From contig CALSLT010000006.1 in the NCBI GenBank assembly GCA_943787265.1, positions 602,223 to 666,222 of the forward strand: DNA of 64,000 nt. The letters run 5' to 3'. A model generated the notes under the pieces. It did no database searches and was not told the DNA's origin. It saw only the letters and a list, made by a program, of their open reading frames with translations. Source of the stretch: an uncultured Planctomycetaceae bacterium (lineage in GTDB: Bacteria; Planctomycetota; Planctomycetia; Planctomycetales; Planctomycetaceae). Both the position numbers and the translations under genes were made by a program. Shown here in pieces: positions 46,092 through 55,140 of the stretch (position 1 is its first letter; the number at the start of each line of letters is the position of its first letter).

Positions 46092-47552
46092 TCATCGAAT
46101 TTTCACTGGAGGCTTCTGGCCTTTCGGGATCAGCGATGTGTACTTTCGATCGGCCATCCGTTGCTTCCAGTCAGCCTTGGCGGCTTTAACCAGTTCAGGT
46201 TTTTCGAACAGGTCAAGCGCACTGATCGCCAGCACTTTCGCGGCGTAATCGATGCCCTTCTCGCCGATCGTTGATCCGATGCAGGCGACGTTCTGCCAAC
46301 TGTGGCCAGGACTTTCGGCTGCCATACAGGTAGTGCGAATCCCGCCGGTCGGAACGTACCATGAAATGTCTCCTACGTCGGTCGAACCTTTGCTTGGCGT
46401 GTTTGATTCTTCGAGCGATTTGATTTCGCTGGCGATCGCTTGCGGAAATGTTGTGCCAAATTCATCGACCAATGGCTGCTGAATTCGCCGCGCAAACGCA
46501 CGCTCGTCATCGGTGAATTTCGGAGGGCCGATCTGACTCAGATTTTCAAATAGGAGTTCAGACAACGGCGTGTTGTTAATCAGCTCGTGACAGTCGGTAT
46601 CAATCTGAACGCTCAGCTTTGTCCGAGTCATCTTCTCGGCACCTTCCGCGATGTCACGAACCCACTTGAAGTAATACTCGACGTCTTCGTGTTTGTCGGC
46701 TCGGACGAAGTACCAGACCGTCGCCTTTGGAGGCACAACGTTCGGCGCTCCGCCACCGTTTGTAATCACGTAGTGAAGTCGAGCGTCTTCTTTCGTGTGC
46801 TCGCGCATGAAGTTGACGCCGACGTTCATTAGCTCAACGGCGTCCAGCGCGCTACGGCCATTCTCAGGACTTCCCGCTGCGTGTGCGGAAATTCCGTCAA
46901 AGGTAAACTTCGCGGAAATCAGAGCTTTCGAACTTCCCGCCCAGACGTTGGTTTTTGTCGAAGGATGCCAGTGCAGACAAACATCCAGATCATCGAACTG
47001 CCCGTCGAGCAGCATGTAGACCTTGCCGATGACCGTTTCTTCAGCGGGCGTTCCGTAAAGCCGAATCGTTCCCTTTAGTTTGTGCTTCTCCATCGAAGCC
47101 TTCACGGCCAACGCCGCTCCGAGTGCTCCCGTACCGAGTCCGCTGTGTCCGCACGCGTGGCCGGCCGCTCCTTCTTTGAGCGGTAGGCGTTCGGGCTGAA
47201 TTTTCTGAGACATACCGGGCAGCGCGTCGTACTCGGCAAGAATCCCGATGATCGGTTTACCGGAACCGTAGCTCGCCACAAACGCCGTCGGCATGTCAGA
47301 CACGCCGTGCTCGACCTCAAAACCGTTCTGCTTCAACTTCGAAACAAGCAGGCTTGCCGACTGATGCTCCTGCAGGCCGACCTCGGCGAAATTCCAAATC
47401 GCCTGATTGACGGCCTTCAACTCGTCGCTGCGAGCTTCGACGTCGGCTATCGCGGTTTGCTGACTGGATCGGAAATGCTCATCGCATCGTCCGTTCGAAG
47501 TAACTGCGACAACGGCTCCAGCTACCGCTAGAAGAATCAGTGACCTCATCAC
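46092..47552 (-). CDS. Exported M20 family amidohydrolase
   Basis: 486 residues. A signal peptide (SLILLAVAGAVVAVTS) precedes a dinuclear-zinc M20 peptidase/AbgB-type amidohydrolase: AEYDALPG, AAGHACGHSGLGTGALGA, GTPAEETVIGK, and HWHPSTKTNVW. Probably cleaves N-acyl amino acids in the periplasm. It is the last gene downstream of csrA-uppS-cdsA on the minus strand. Confidence 0.92.
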   Translation of the reverse strand: MMRSLILLAVAGAVVAVTSNGRCDEHFRSSQQTAIADVEARSDELKAVNQAIWNFAEVGLQEHQSASLLVSKLKQNGFEVEHGVSDMPTAFVASYGSGKPIIGILAEYDALPGMSQKIQPERLPLKEGAAGHACGHSGLGTGALGAALAVKASMEKHKLKGTIRLYGTPAEETVIGKVYMLLDGQFDDLDVCLHWHPSTKTNVWAGSSKALISAKFTFDGISAHAAGSPENGRSALDAVELMNVGVNFMREHTKEDARLHYVITNGGGAPNVVPPKATVWYFVRADKHEDVEYYFKWVRDIAEGAEKMTRTKLSVQIDTDCHELINNTPLSELLFENLSQIGPPKFTDDERAFARRIQQPLVDEFGTTFPQAIASEIKSLEESNTPSKGSTDVGDISWYVPTGGIRTTCMAAESPGHSWQNVACIGSTIGEKGIDYAAKVLAISALDLFEKPELVKAAKADWKQRMADRKYTSLIPKGQKPPVKIR

Positions 47553-47615
47553 GCCACTCCTTTACTTAACTGAGTTGTGAAGTCGTTTGAGCAAATCGGT
47601 TGGCAGGTTTCAGGA

Positions 47616-48533
47616 CTACAGCCACGTCGCTAACGGCAGCACTTTCCAGAGGAGCATGGCTACTGGCCCGGCGTAAAGGATGCTGTCGAGCAGGTCGAGC
47701 AAGCCGCCGAAGCCAGGCAGCAGGACTGCCGAATCTTTCTTTCCAACGTCGCGTTTGATCAAAGACTCGGCAAGGTCACCGACAAGACCGACCACGCCAA
47801 TGACCGCACCGTAGATCAACGACCAGACCAAGCTGCACGGAACTCCGTCGTCAAAAAAGTAACCCGGTGCAAAGTGCAGCCACGCCGTGACCGCAATACT
47901 CGATCCAAGCAAAGCTCCGAAAGCTCCCATCCAGGTTTTGCCGGGGCTCAGTGTTGGAACCAGTTTCTTTTTTCCAAAGAGTCGACCAAGAGTGTAGCCA
48001 CCGATGTCTCCGCACTTGGCTCCGATGACCAGGGAAGCGAGAACCAGGTAACCGGCCTGGACGCCAGCCACCCATCGAAGCTGGGTTGTGACGCTGATCA
48101 GGACTCCGAGATAGGCGATTCCCAGAATATCGGCACCGAGTGATTCCATCGTTGTGCCAGGCTCGCGATAGCGAATTGCCCCGCGCAGGAATGCAGCAAG
48201 AATCGACAGGCTGAAGACCAGCATCGGCAAGTCAAAGCAGCCAAGTAGTTGCAGCAGTGTGACGTCGTCGCCTCGTGCCACAACATTGGGCACACAGTGT
48301 GGCAACCAGGTCGCCGCGACGATGAGTGTCGAGCAGCAGCCGATCAGCGGGAACGATGGACTGAACGATCGAGTCTTCAGCAGGTCGGCGAATTCGTACG
48401 AAGCTCGCCAGACCAGCAACAACGAAAGACCAAACAGGTACGGTGCCGCCTCGCCTGCTCGATGGTCGAGCACAAAGATTCCGATAAGAATCGGAACCAG
48501 AATGACGGAAATGCCAATTCGCCAGCCGAGCAT
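47616..48533 (-). CDS. cdsA: Phosphatidate cytidylyltransferase
   Basis: 305 residues, about eight TM helices. Makes CDP-diacylglycerol from phosphatidate and CTP. The C-terminal signature GDLAESLIKRDVGKKDS and LPGFGGLLDLLDSIL is present. It lies 6 bases after uppS, forming the common uppS-cdsA pair. Confidence 0.95.
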   Translation of the reverse strand: MLGWRIGISVILVPILIGIFVLDHRAGEAAPYLFGLSLLLVWRASYEFADLLKTRSFSPSFPLIGCCSTLIVAATWLPHCVPNVVARGDDVTLLQLLGCFDLPMLVFSLSILAAFLRGAIRYREPGTTMESLGADILGIAYLGVLISVTTQLRWVAGVQAGYLVLASLVIGAKCGDIGGYTLGRLFGKKKLVPTLSPGKTWMGAFGALLGSSIAVTAWLHFAPGYFFDDGVPCSLVWSLIYGAVIGVVGLVGDLAESLIKRDVGKKDSAVLLPGFGGLLDLLDSILYAGPVAMLLWKVLPLATWL

Positions 48534-48539
48534 GTTCGA

Positions 48540-49268
48540 TCAGCCTTTCAATCCGCCGTAACGTCGGTCTCGTGAAGCAAACGCGTGAAAAGCTTCGATC
48601 AGATCCGACCGACGAAACTCCGGCCAGAACTTCTCGGTAACCCACAGCTCGGCATAGCTGATCTGCCAGAGGAGATAGTTACTGATCCGCAGCTCTCCCG
48701 CCGTTCGAATCAGCAGATCCGGATCGGGCATTCCCGCCGTGTAGAGGTTGTCGGCGACCGTACTTTCGTCGATTTCGTCGAGGCTCAGTTCGCCGGACTG
48801 AACTTTCCGCGCAATGGCCGTCGCCGCATCCGCAATTTCGCTGCGGGATCCGTAGTTGAGAGCCAGACATAATCTCATGCCCGTGTTTTGACTGCTCATT
48901 TGAACTGTCTTGTCAATTTCCTTCAGAACGCCGTCACTGAGACCTTCGCGTCGACCGATCGTCGCAAAACGCAAACCTTCTCGCATAATTGTCGAACGTT
49001 CTTCGACCAGAAACTGTTCGAGCAGGTTCATCAGTCGTCGCAATTCGGCCTCCGGGCGTTTCCAGTTTTCACTGCTTAAGCAGTAAAGCGTGAGCTGCTC
49101 CAGACCGAGGTCGGCGCCAGCTTCGACCATTGCCCGGACACTTTTGACGCCGCGACGGTGACCTTCGATTCGAGGCAGTCCGCGCCGCTGAGCCCAACGT
49201 CCATTGCCGTCCATAATGATGGCGACATGGCGCGGAATCGTTTCAGGAAGTTGCTCAGACTGACTCAT
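48540..49268 (-). CDS. uppS: Isoprenyl (undecaprenyl) diphosphate synthase
   Basis: 242 residues. Cis-prenyltransferase signature HVAIIMDGNGRWAQRRG, HRRGVKSVRAM, LTLYCLSSENWKRP, and the C-terminal RTAGELRISNYLLWQ. Makes the lipid carrier for cell-envelope polysaccharides. M at 49268 is chosen since MSQSEQLPETIPRHVAI fits the family; the longer frame to 49349 is Arg-rich and unsupported. Confidence 0.95.
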   Translation of the reverse strand: MSQSEQLPETIPRHVAIIMDGNGRWAQRRGLPRIEGHRRGVKSVRAMVEAGADLGLEQLTLYCLSSENWKRPEAELRRLMNLLEQFLVEERSTIMREGLRFATIGRREGLSDGVLKEIDKTVQMSSQNTGMRLCLALNYGSRSEIADAATAIARKVQSGELSLDEIDESTVADNLYTAGMPDPDLLIRTAGELRISNYLLWQISYAELWVTEKFWPEFRRSDLIEAFHAFASRDRRYGGLKG

Positions 49269-49417
49269 CAGAAACCGTCGCCAGCGACCGCAGAACGGAC
49301 GCGAAGGAGGAATGCAGAACCTCCGCAATGCTCGTTGTACGGAACCCAAGTGTCAACGGAGCTGACAGTTGATTACCTGGCAAATAAGTCGCCGCGAGAC
49401 TTCAACAATCGAAACAA

Positions 49418-49600
49418 TCAGTTTGATTGGAGTTCGGCGTACTTCGATTCCAAGTGGATCACTTCCTCGCGATAAGATGGCTCTTCGTGTGGCGACTCGA
49501 TCGCCAGTCTTACGAAGTCATCCTCGAATTCGAGCACCGTAACGACAATGTCGTTGTCGATGACGATTGCTTCGTTTTCGCGACGGGAAATGATTTGCAT
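49418..49600 (-). CDS. csrA: CsrA family translational regulator
   Basis: 60 residues, the normal CsrA length. It matches the family along its length: MQIISRRENEAIVIDND for the first strands, VVTVLEFEDDFVRLAI, then SYREEVIH with the RNA-contact Arg-Glu-Glu. CGAGG lies about 8 bases upstream of the ATG. It is 150 bases upstream of uppS on the same strand. Confidence 0.92.
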   Translation of the reverse strand: MQIISRRENEAIVIDNDIVVTVLEFEDDFVRLAIESPHEEPSYREEVIHLESKYAELQSN

Positions 49601-50207
49601 CGCTGAGCCTCGTGTGAGAGAGATTGACCCACGCTAAAAATTCGGTCGAATAAACCAGCGGAGCAACTACGAAGTGAGCAGTTGTCGAATCGGGAACAAC
49701 CGGTCCCGAGCACGAACAACTAACCACTTTGAATTCAGAGTTGGCTGGTCATTGTAAAGATGGTCTGCACGACGGCAACTTGAAAAAAAACTTCTTTTTG
49801 AAGTCGCCTCTTCGCTGTCAACTTTGTTGACATCCGCGACGTATGAGTTCCACCGAATCGTCAGGCCAACTGATATTTCAGACCAAAAGACATGCATCAA
49901 ACTGGTTGAGCAGGGAACAATCTGGCGTGGATCACGAGCGATTTCGCTAACGAATTGTCGACACAAAGCAGCAGGCCAGAACCAACTTTCCCTGCATCCT
50001 CGCGATCGGTTGCGGATCACTGCAAGGCTCGCCATTCTTGATTCCAGATGGTCGACACTGTCGCCCCCGAAGTGCTTCCAGGCCGACCCTGCAAACAAAC
50101 CCTTTCGGCATTAGTGGGACTTTTCGCATGCCACAACGTCTCTTGATGATGCGTCGATTCGCAACCTGCGTTGTCATACGCACCCTGCATAGTGGCAAGT
50201 AGCCGAC
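49601..50207. other. Gene-free intergenic stretch upstream of csrA
   Basis: About 600 bases without a convincing gene; a 143-residue frame (49667-50098, minus) has no ribosome-binding site and an implausible Cys/Ser/Trp/Arg-rich chain. A weak hairpin with a T8 run (complement strand, 49783-49806) is visible. The csrA promoter and any leader must lie here. Confidence 0.5.
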
Positions 50208-50276
50208 GTACGGTGTGTCTCGACGCACTATTTGAAAATGAATCTGAAACTTGAGGTGCGTCGAGACGCATCCTAC
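50208..50276. repeat. 69-bp palindromic repeat of the 'GTGCGTCGAGACGCATCC' type
   Basis: Left arm GTACGGTGTGTCTCGACGCA (50208-) pairs with the complement of right arm GTGCGTCGAGACGCATCCTA (50256-), three or four mismatches, A/T-rich loop. The GGAG used by the next gene starts at 50277, the base after the repeat, so this palindrome forms the 5' leader of that transcript. Confidence 0.85.
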
Positions 50277-50287
50277 GGAGTACCACC

Positions 50288-51328
50288 ATGAGAAAACTGT
50301 TTGGAATTTGTGTCATGGCTCTCGGCTTGACCGTCGTTGCTGGAAATGCCACGTTCGCGGAAAGCCTTGTCTTTGAAGGTAAAGACGGTCCTGGCAAAGG
50401 TAAGAAAGTCGTCCTGATCAGCGGCGACGAAGAATACCGCTCGGAAGAATCTCTACCGATGCTGGGCAAAATCCTCAGCCAGCGACACGGCTTTACGTGC
50501 ACCGTGCTGTTTTCGCTCGACCCGGAAAAAGGTTACATCGACCCCAACAACCAAAAGAACATTCCGGGACTGGACGCGCTCAACGACGCTGATCTGATGA
50601 TCGTGGCGACTCGATTTCGCACGCCGTCTGAAGAATCGATGAAACCGTTCGACGCGTTCCTTGAAGCTGGTAAGCCAGTCATTGGACTTCGGACGGCGAC
50701 TCACGGTTTTCAGGGAAAGTGGAGTTTCTTTGGCCTGCAGATTCTCGGCGAAAAATGGGTCGCCCATCACGGCGGGCATAAACGTGAAGGCTGTCGAGGA
50801 GTCATCGAAGAAGCCAACGCCAAACACCCCGTTCTCAACAGCGTCAATGACGTGTTCGCACCGTCGGACGTCTACACGGTCCGAAATCTTGATGAGAAGA
50901 AAGCAACCGTGCTGCTTCGAGGAGCCGTCACCGCGACACTCGATCCGGCCTCCAAAGCTATCGACGGACCGAAGAACAACCCACTGCAGGCACTGGCCTG
51001 GCTACGCGAATACACCGCACCAAGCGGAGCCAAAGGTCACGCCTTCTGCACGACGATGGGAGCTTCAGTGGATCTGGTCAGCCACGACGCTCGGCGGCTG
51101 GTCATTAACGCCGCGTACCATCTGACTGGGCTGGAAGTTCCAAAGGCAGCCAACGTCGACTTCGTCGATCCGTTCTACCCGAGCTTCTACGGCTTCGTTC
51201 GCGACAAGCAGTTCTGGATCGACCGAAATCTCACGCCGCAGGATTTTGCGTTGGGCAAGTCGCCCCTTGCCAAAGATCCCAACGGCACTCCTGATTGGCC
51301 GTTCCGCAAGATGGGACCAGCAAGGTAA
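50288..51328 (+). CDS. Exported ThuA-like protein
   Basis: 346 residues with a signal peptide (FGICVMALGLTVVAGNATFA). The glutamine-amidotransferase-like ThuA fold is suggested by VVLISGDEEYRSEES, FRTPSEESMKPFDAFLEAG, IGLRTATHGFQ and HHGGHKREGCRG. Planctomycetes often encode such ThuA proteins near carbohydrate catabolism genes, but none is adjacent here. Hydrolytic activity is not established. Confidence 0.87.
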   Translation: MRKLFGICVMALGLTVVAGNATFAESLVFEGKDGPGKGKKVVLISGDEEYRSEESLPMLGKILSQRHGFTCTVLFSLDPEKGYIDPNNQKNIPGLDALNDADLMIVATRFRTPSEESMKPFDAFLEAGKPVIGLRTATHGFQGKWSFFGLQILGEKWVAHHGGHKREGCRGVIEEANAKHPVLNSVNDVFAPSDVYTVRNLDEKKATVLLRGAVTATLDPASKAIDGPKNNPLQALAWLREYTAPSGAKGHAFCTTMGASVDLVSHDARRLVINAAYHLTGLEVPKAANVDFVDPFYPSFYGFVRDKQFWIDRNLTPQDFALGKSPLAKDPNGTPDWPFRKMGPAR

Positions 51329-51380
51329 CGACTCGGTTCGGCCGTCCCGTTTTCAACGAACGTCGAATCTCAAGCAAATG

Positions 51381-51409
51381 AAGCCGGCCTGGATTTTCCA
51401 GGCCGGCTT
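51381..51409. terminator. Hairpin between ThuA-like and hypothetical genes
   Basis: A 12-bp perfect stem AAGCCGGCCTGG with its complement around loop ATTTT. No long T tract follows. It lies 53 bases after the ThuA-like stop and 16 bases before the next start. Confidence 0.65.
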
Positions 51410-51424
51410 CGCTGCTGGACTGTC

Positions 51425-51817
51425 ATGAGCAAGCCTGATCGAAAACCTGAAACGCGGGCCTCGGTACACGAACTCGGCAAGGTCACCGTGTTCTACGTGC
51501 CGTCTCACAAGCTCGATCACCCGAAGCACGCTCGTGATTCTCTGACTGCTCGGCAGGACATCCACGAGTTCCTGATGAGTCGATACAACGCCTACACGCA
51601 AACACCAACCCCGGTGCGAGGCTACTGGGCCGCGCCCGACGGCGAAGTCTTTCACGACGTCATGGAACGTTTTGAAGTCTCGTTCGGCAGCGAATCAGAA
51701 TTCGACCGCCTGATCGATTTCCTCGCCGAACTTTGCGACCGACTGAACGAGCAAGCTATCTACGTCACCCGCGGCGAACGAAGTTTTCTCGTTCAGCGGC
51801 CAACTGCGGAACCGTAG
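51425..51817 (+). CDS. Hypothetical protein
   Basis: 130 residues, cytosolic, no signal. Contains SHKLDHPKHARDSLTARQDIHEFL, later GYWAAPDGEVFHDVMERFEVSF and a helical FDRLIDFLAELCDRLNEQA. I do not recognise the family. Its stop is 8 bases before the stop of the convergent polA. Confidence 0.75.
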   Translation: MSKPDRKPETRASVHELGKVTVFYVPSHKLDHPKHARDSLTARQDIHEFLMSRYNAYTQTPTPVRGYWAAPDGEVFHDVMERFEVSFGSESEFDRLIDFLAELCDRLNEQAIYVTRGERSFLVQRPTAEP

Positions 51818-51824
51818 AGACGAT

Positions 51825-54548
51825 TTACGATTTCGCGTCGAGCCAGTTGTCGCCGATGGCGATGTCGACGGTCAGCGGGACGTCGAGAGTGAACGCTGTT
51901 TCCATGCCGGTTTTGACGAGCTGCTTCAGGGACTCGGCTTCTGACTCGGGGGTTTCGAAGACCAGCTCGTCGTGAATCTGAAGAAGCATGTTGGCGGGAT
52001 GGTTTTCGGCGTTGAGTGTGCGGTGGATGTTGATCATTGCTGTTTTGATCAAGTCGGCTGCTGAGCCCTGGATGACCGTGTTGACGGCCGTGCGTTCGGG
52101 CATGTTGAGTTGCCCTTTTCGAGTTGGCCGAATTCCGGTGATGGCTCGACGACGACCGAGGATAGTTTTTGCAAAGCCGGTTGCTTTGCATTCGTCGAGC
52201 GTTGCTTCCATGAATTCGGCGACTCCGCTGTAACGTTCGAAGTAGCTGTCGATGAACTCGGCCGCTTCTTCGCGGCTGATGCCCAGCGCCGCTGAAAGTC
52301 CAAACGAACTTTGCCCGTAGATCACGCCGAAGTTCACGCCCTTCGCCATGCGCCGCTGGTTGGAGTCGACGTCTTCGGGAGCGACGCCGAACACTTCGGC
52401 AGCAACCGCCCGGTGAATGTCGATGCCGTCGGCAAACGCTTTCTGCATGGCGACGTCGCCGCTGAAGTGCGCGAGGACTCGCAGTTCGATCTGTGAGTAG
52501 TCAGCGCAAACCAGCTTCCAGCCCGGTTCACCCGGGACGAACGCGCGGCGGATTCGCTCTCCTTCGGGCGTTCGGATCGGGATGTTCTGCAAATTCGGAT
52601 TGCTGGAGCTAAGCCGGCCCGTCGCGGCGACGACCTGATTGAACGACGCGTGGATTCGGCCGGTGTCCGGAGTTGATCAGCTTTGGCAGCGCGTCCAGGT
52701 AGGTGCCCTTCAGTTTGACCAGGTGCCGGTTCTCGATGATCTTCTTGGGAAGCTCGTGCATCTCGGCAAGTTGTTCGAGAACTTCCTGGTCGGTACTTGC
52801 TCCGGTCTTGGTTTTCTTCAGAACTGGCAGGCCGAGTTTGTCGAACAGGATCGCGCTAAGCTGCTTCGGTGAGTCGACGTTAAACTCTTCGTCAGCCAGT
52901 TCGTGAATTTCGTTGATCAGCTTCTTCGATGCGCGAGCTGACTTCCTGGTTCTGTCGGCCAAGTTCTTCAGCGTCGACTTTGATGCCGGTGTGCTCGAGA
53001 TCGGCCAGCACTGAAATCAGCGGGCGTTCGACGTCGCGGTAGAGGTCCCACAGTTCGTTCTTCTCCAACTCTTCTCGCATCTTCGCCCCGGTGCGGAGCA
53101 TCAGGCACGCTTCTTCGGCGGAATGTTGTGCCAGGTGCTCGGTCTTGAAAGCCTTCCGCGTTGTCGTCTTTTGACGACAGACGGGAAAGCGGCTCGACCG
53201 GCAGCCCGAAGTAGCGTTCGACGAGTTGCGACAGGCCGTGGCTTCTTGATCCTGAGTAAAGCAGATAGTTGCCCACCATCGTGTCCAGGCCGGGCTCGAC
53301 GTCGGTGAGCTTTCGTTTCGGATCCGGAGAGTTCAGCGGCTCGCCGAAGAGCGAGCAACGTGCCTTTGATATCGTGCCCGGATACCGACGTTTGATCGAC
53401 GGTCAGAACTGGAGCCAGGGTCTTCCAAACAGTCGCCGGTTCCAAAGGCTGCTCGGAAACGAGTTCGTGAAGTGGGACGAAGCTCGCTCGTTTTTCATCC
53501 GTCGCAACCGTCAATGAAAGAACTGTCGAGCACAGCGGATCGAGTCCGTCGAATTCCGGACGAATTGCCACCGCCGGCGAGTCGGCAATCTGTTGAGCAA
53601 GCTTTAGCTAGTCCATCCTCGTCGGTAATCAAGTCGACGGCAGGCTCGTCTTCCGCAAAGAGTGGATCGGGTTCGACGATCGACCCTTCGGGAACGAACT
53701 CGCGAATCTCGTCGATGAATCTTCGGAAGCCGCATTCTCTGAAACAGTTCGGTCAGCCGGTCGGCGTTGACCTGGCCGGACACTGCCTTGTCCCAGTCGA
53801 GGTCGAATTCGAGCTGCGTGTTCAGCTCGACCAGTTGCCGACTGATGCGTGCCTGGTCGGCGTACGTCTTGAGGTTCTCTTGAAGTTTTTTGCCTTTCGC
53901 TTCGTCGGCGTGGGCGAGGACGTCTTCGAGAGTTCCGAACTGGTTGAGCAGCGCGCTGGCCTTCTTCGGGCCGACGAGTGGGACTCCTGGGACGTTGTCG
54001 ACCTTGTCGCCAACGAGTGCCTGGAAGTCGACCACCTGATTCGCACGGACGCCCCAATCTGCGATGAGATCAGGCTCGTCCATGAACTTATCCTTGCGGA
54101 CGTTGTACAGTCGGACCAGCGGGCTGATGAGTTGCCGAGCGTCTTTGTCGCTGGTGACGATGTTGGCCTGGATGCCTGCCTCTTCGGATCGGCGAGCAAG
54201 TGTTGCCAGAATGTCGTCGGCTTCCCAGCCGTCCAGGCCGATCACCGGAATGCCGAATCCCTTGATGACTTCGACGATGAGCGGGATCTGAGGACGCAGC
54301 TCGTCGGGCATCTCGTCCCGGTTGGCCTTGTACTCCTCATAAATGTCTTCCCGGACGCCACGGCCGGGCAAATCCATCGCGCAGATCATGTAGTCCGGTT
54401 TGCGCAGGCGGAGAATCGTCAGCAGATCCCGCGTAAACCCGAACACCGCGTTAGTCGGTTGACCAGACGTTCCCGTCATCGGCGGGATGGCGTGAAAGAC
54501 CTGAAAGACCAGCGAGAAAACATCTATGGCGTAGAGGGTTTTGCTCAT
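51825..54548 (-). pseudogene. polA: DNA polymerase I, interrupted by six +1 frameshifts
   Basis: The full domain series is present: 5'-3' exonuclease (YAIDVFSLVFQVFHAIPPM, GWEADDILATLA, LVGDKVDNVPG), a 3'-5' exonuclease-like domain (VGNYLLYSGSRSHGLSQL), and the polymerase domain (SSSNPNLQNIPIR, VCADYSQIELRVLAHFSGD, VNFGVIYGQSSFGL, LQIHDELVFE). As sequenced the frame changes six times, each needing one base skipped: near 53732, 53605, 53346, 53149-53174, 52924 and 52668. No deletion, stop or missing segment is seen. 2724 bases minus 6 gives 906 codons, a normal PolA length. Dead gene, sequencing insertions or recoding are all possible. Confidence 0.9.
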
Positions 54549-55140
54549 CGAATTGCGATACTGCCGTCGAAAGAGTGGCGGGGCGAAGTCCGTGGAGAGC
54601 CACTGGCTGTCCATCTTTTGGGGCCGTCGAAGATGCAAATCGGTGGTTCAGGCCAACCCCTGTCCAAATTCATCACGCACCTTCGTCGCCTTTCCGGAGC
54701 ATAGCTGTCCAACTTTCAGAAAACTGCGCTGCGAAACGGCGGTGTTGAATTTGTCGTGCTTTGGCGTTTGAATCGGTACAACTCTGCTGGACTGGTATCG
54801 CCGACGTCTTCCAATTCAACTGTTTCATCTGACTATTCATCACAACCACGCCGTTACGACGGTTCCCCCTTGAATGCTCCGACTCTTGCGGGCGTTACAG
54901 TCCCCTGATCCGCGAGATCTTTCTTGACTCGAACCCGACCAATCATAGACTTGTGAACTTGTTGGTTCTGCATCATTTGCGCACGCAAGTGCGAACCAGC
55001 TCCGAGGGCATTTCCACCTTCATTTCTACAATGTGCGCGATCCCCTCTTCCGCTGAGCGGAACTGTCCCGCTTCCATTCTGACCATGAGTTCCTGATTTG
55101 AACGCTTGAACTGTCAGGGTCCGATTTAAAAGGTGCTGGT
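54549..55140. other. Gene-free stretch between polA and a coiled-coil protein gene
   Basis: About 590 bases upstream of two divergent genes. No protein frame is convincing; a minus-strand frame at 54854-55153 crosses the next gene's start and has no ribosome-binding site. Both promoters should lie here. I could not identify an RNA gene. Confidence 0.5.

Noticed and set aside
49667..50098. 143-residue minus-strand frame upstream of csrA
   Set aside because: No ribosome-binding site, Cys/Trp/Arg-rich improbable chain; treated as non-coding.
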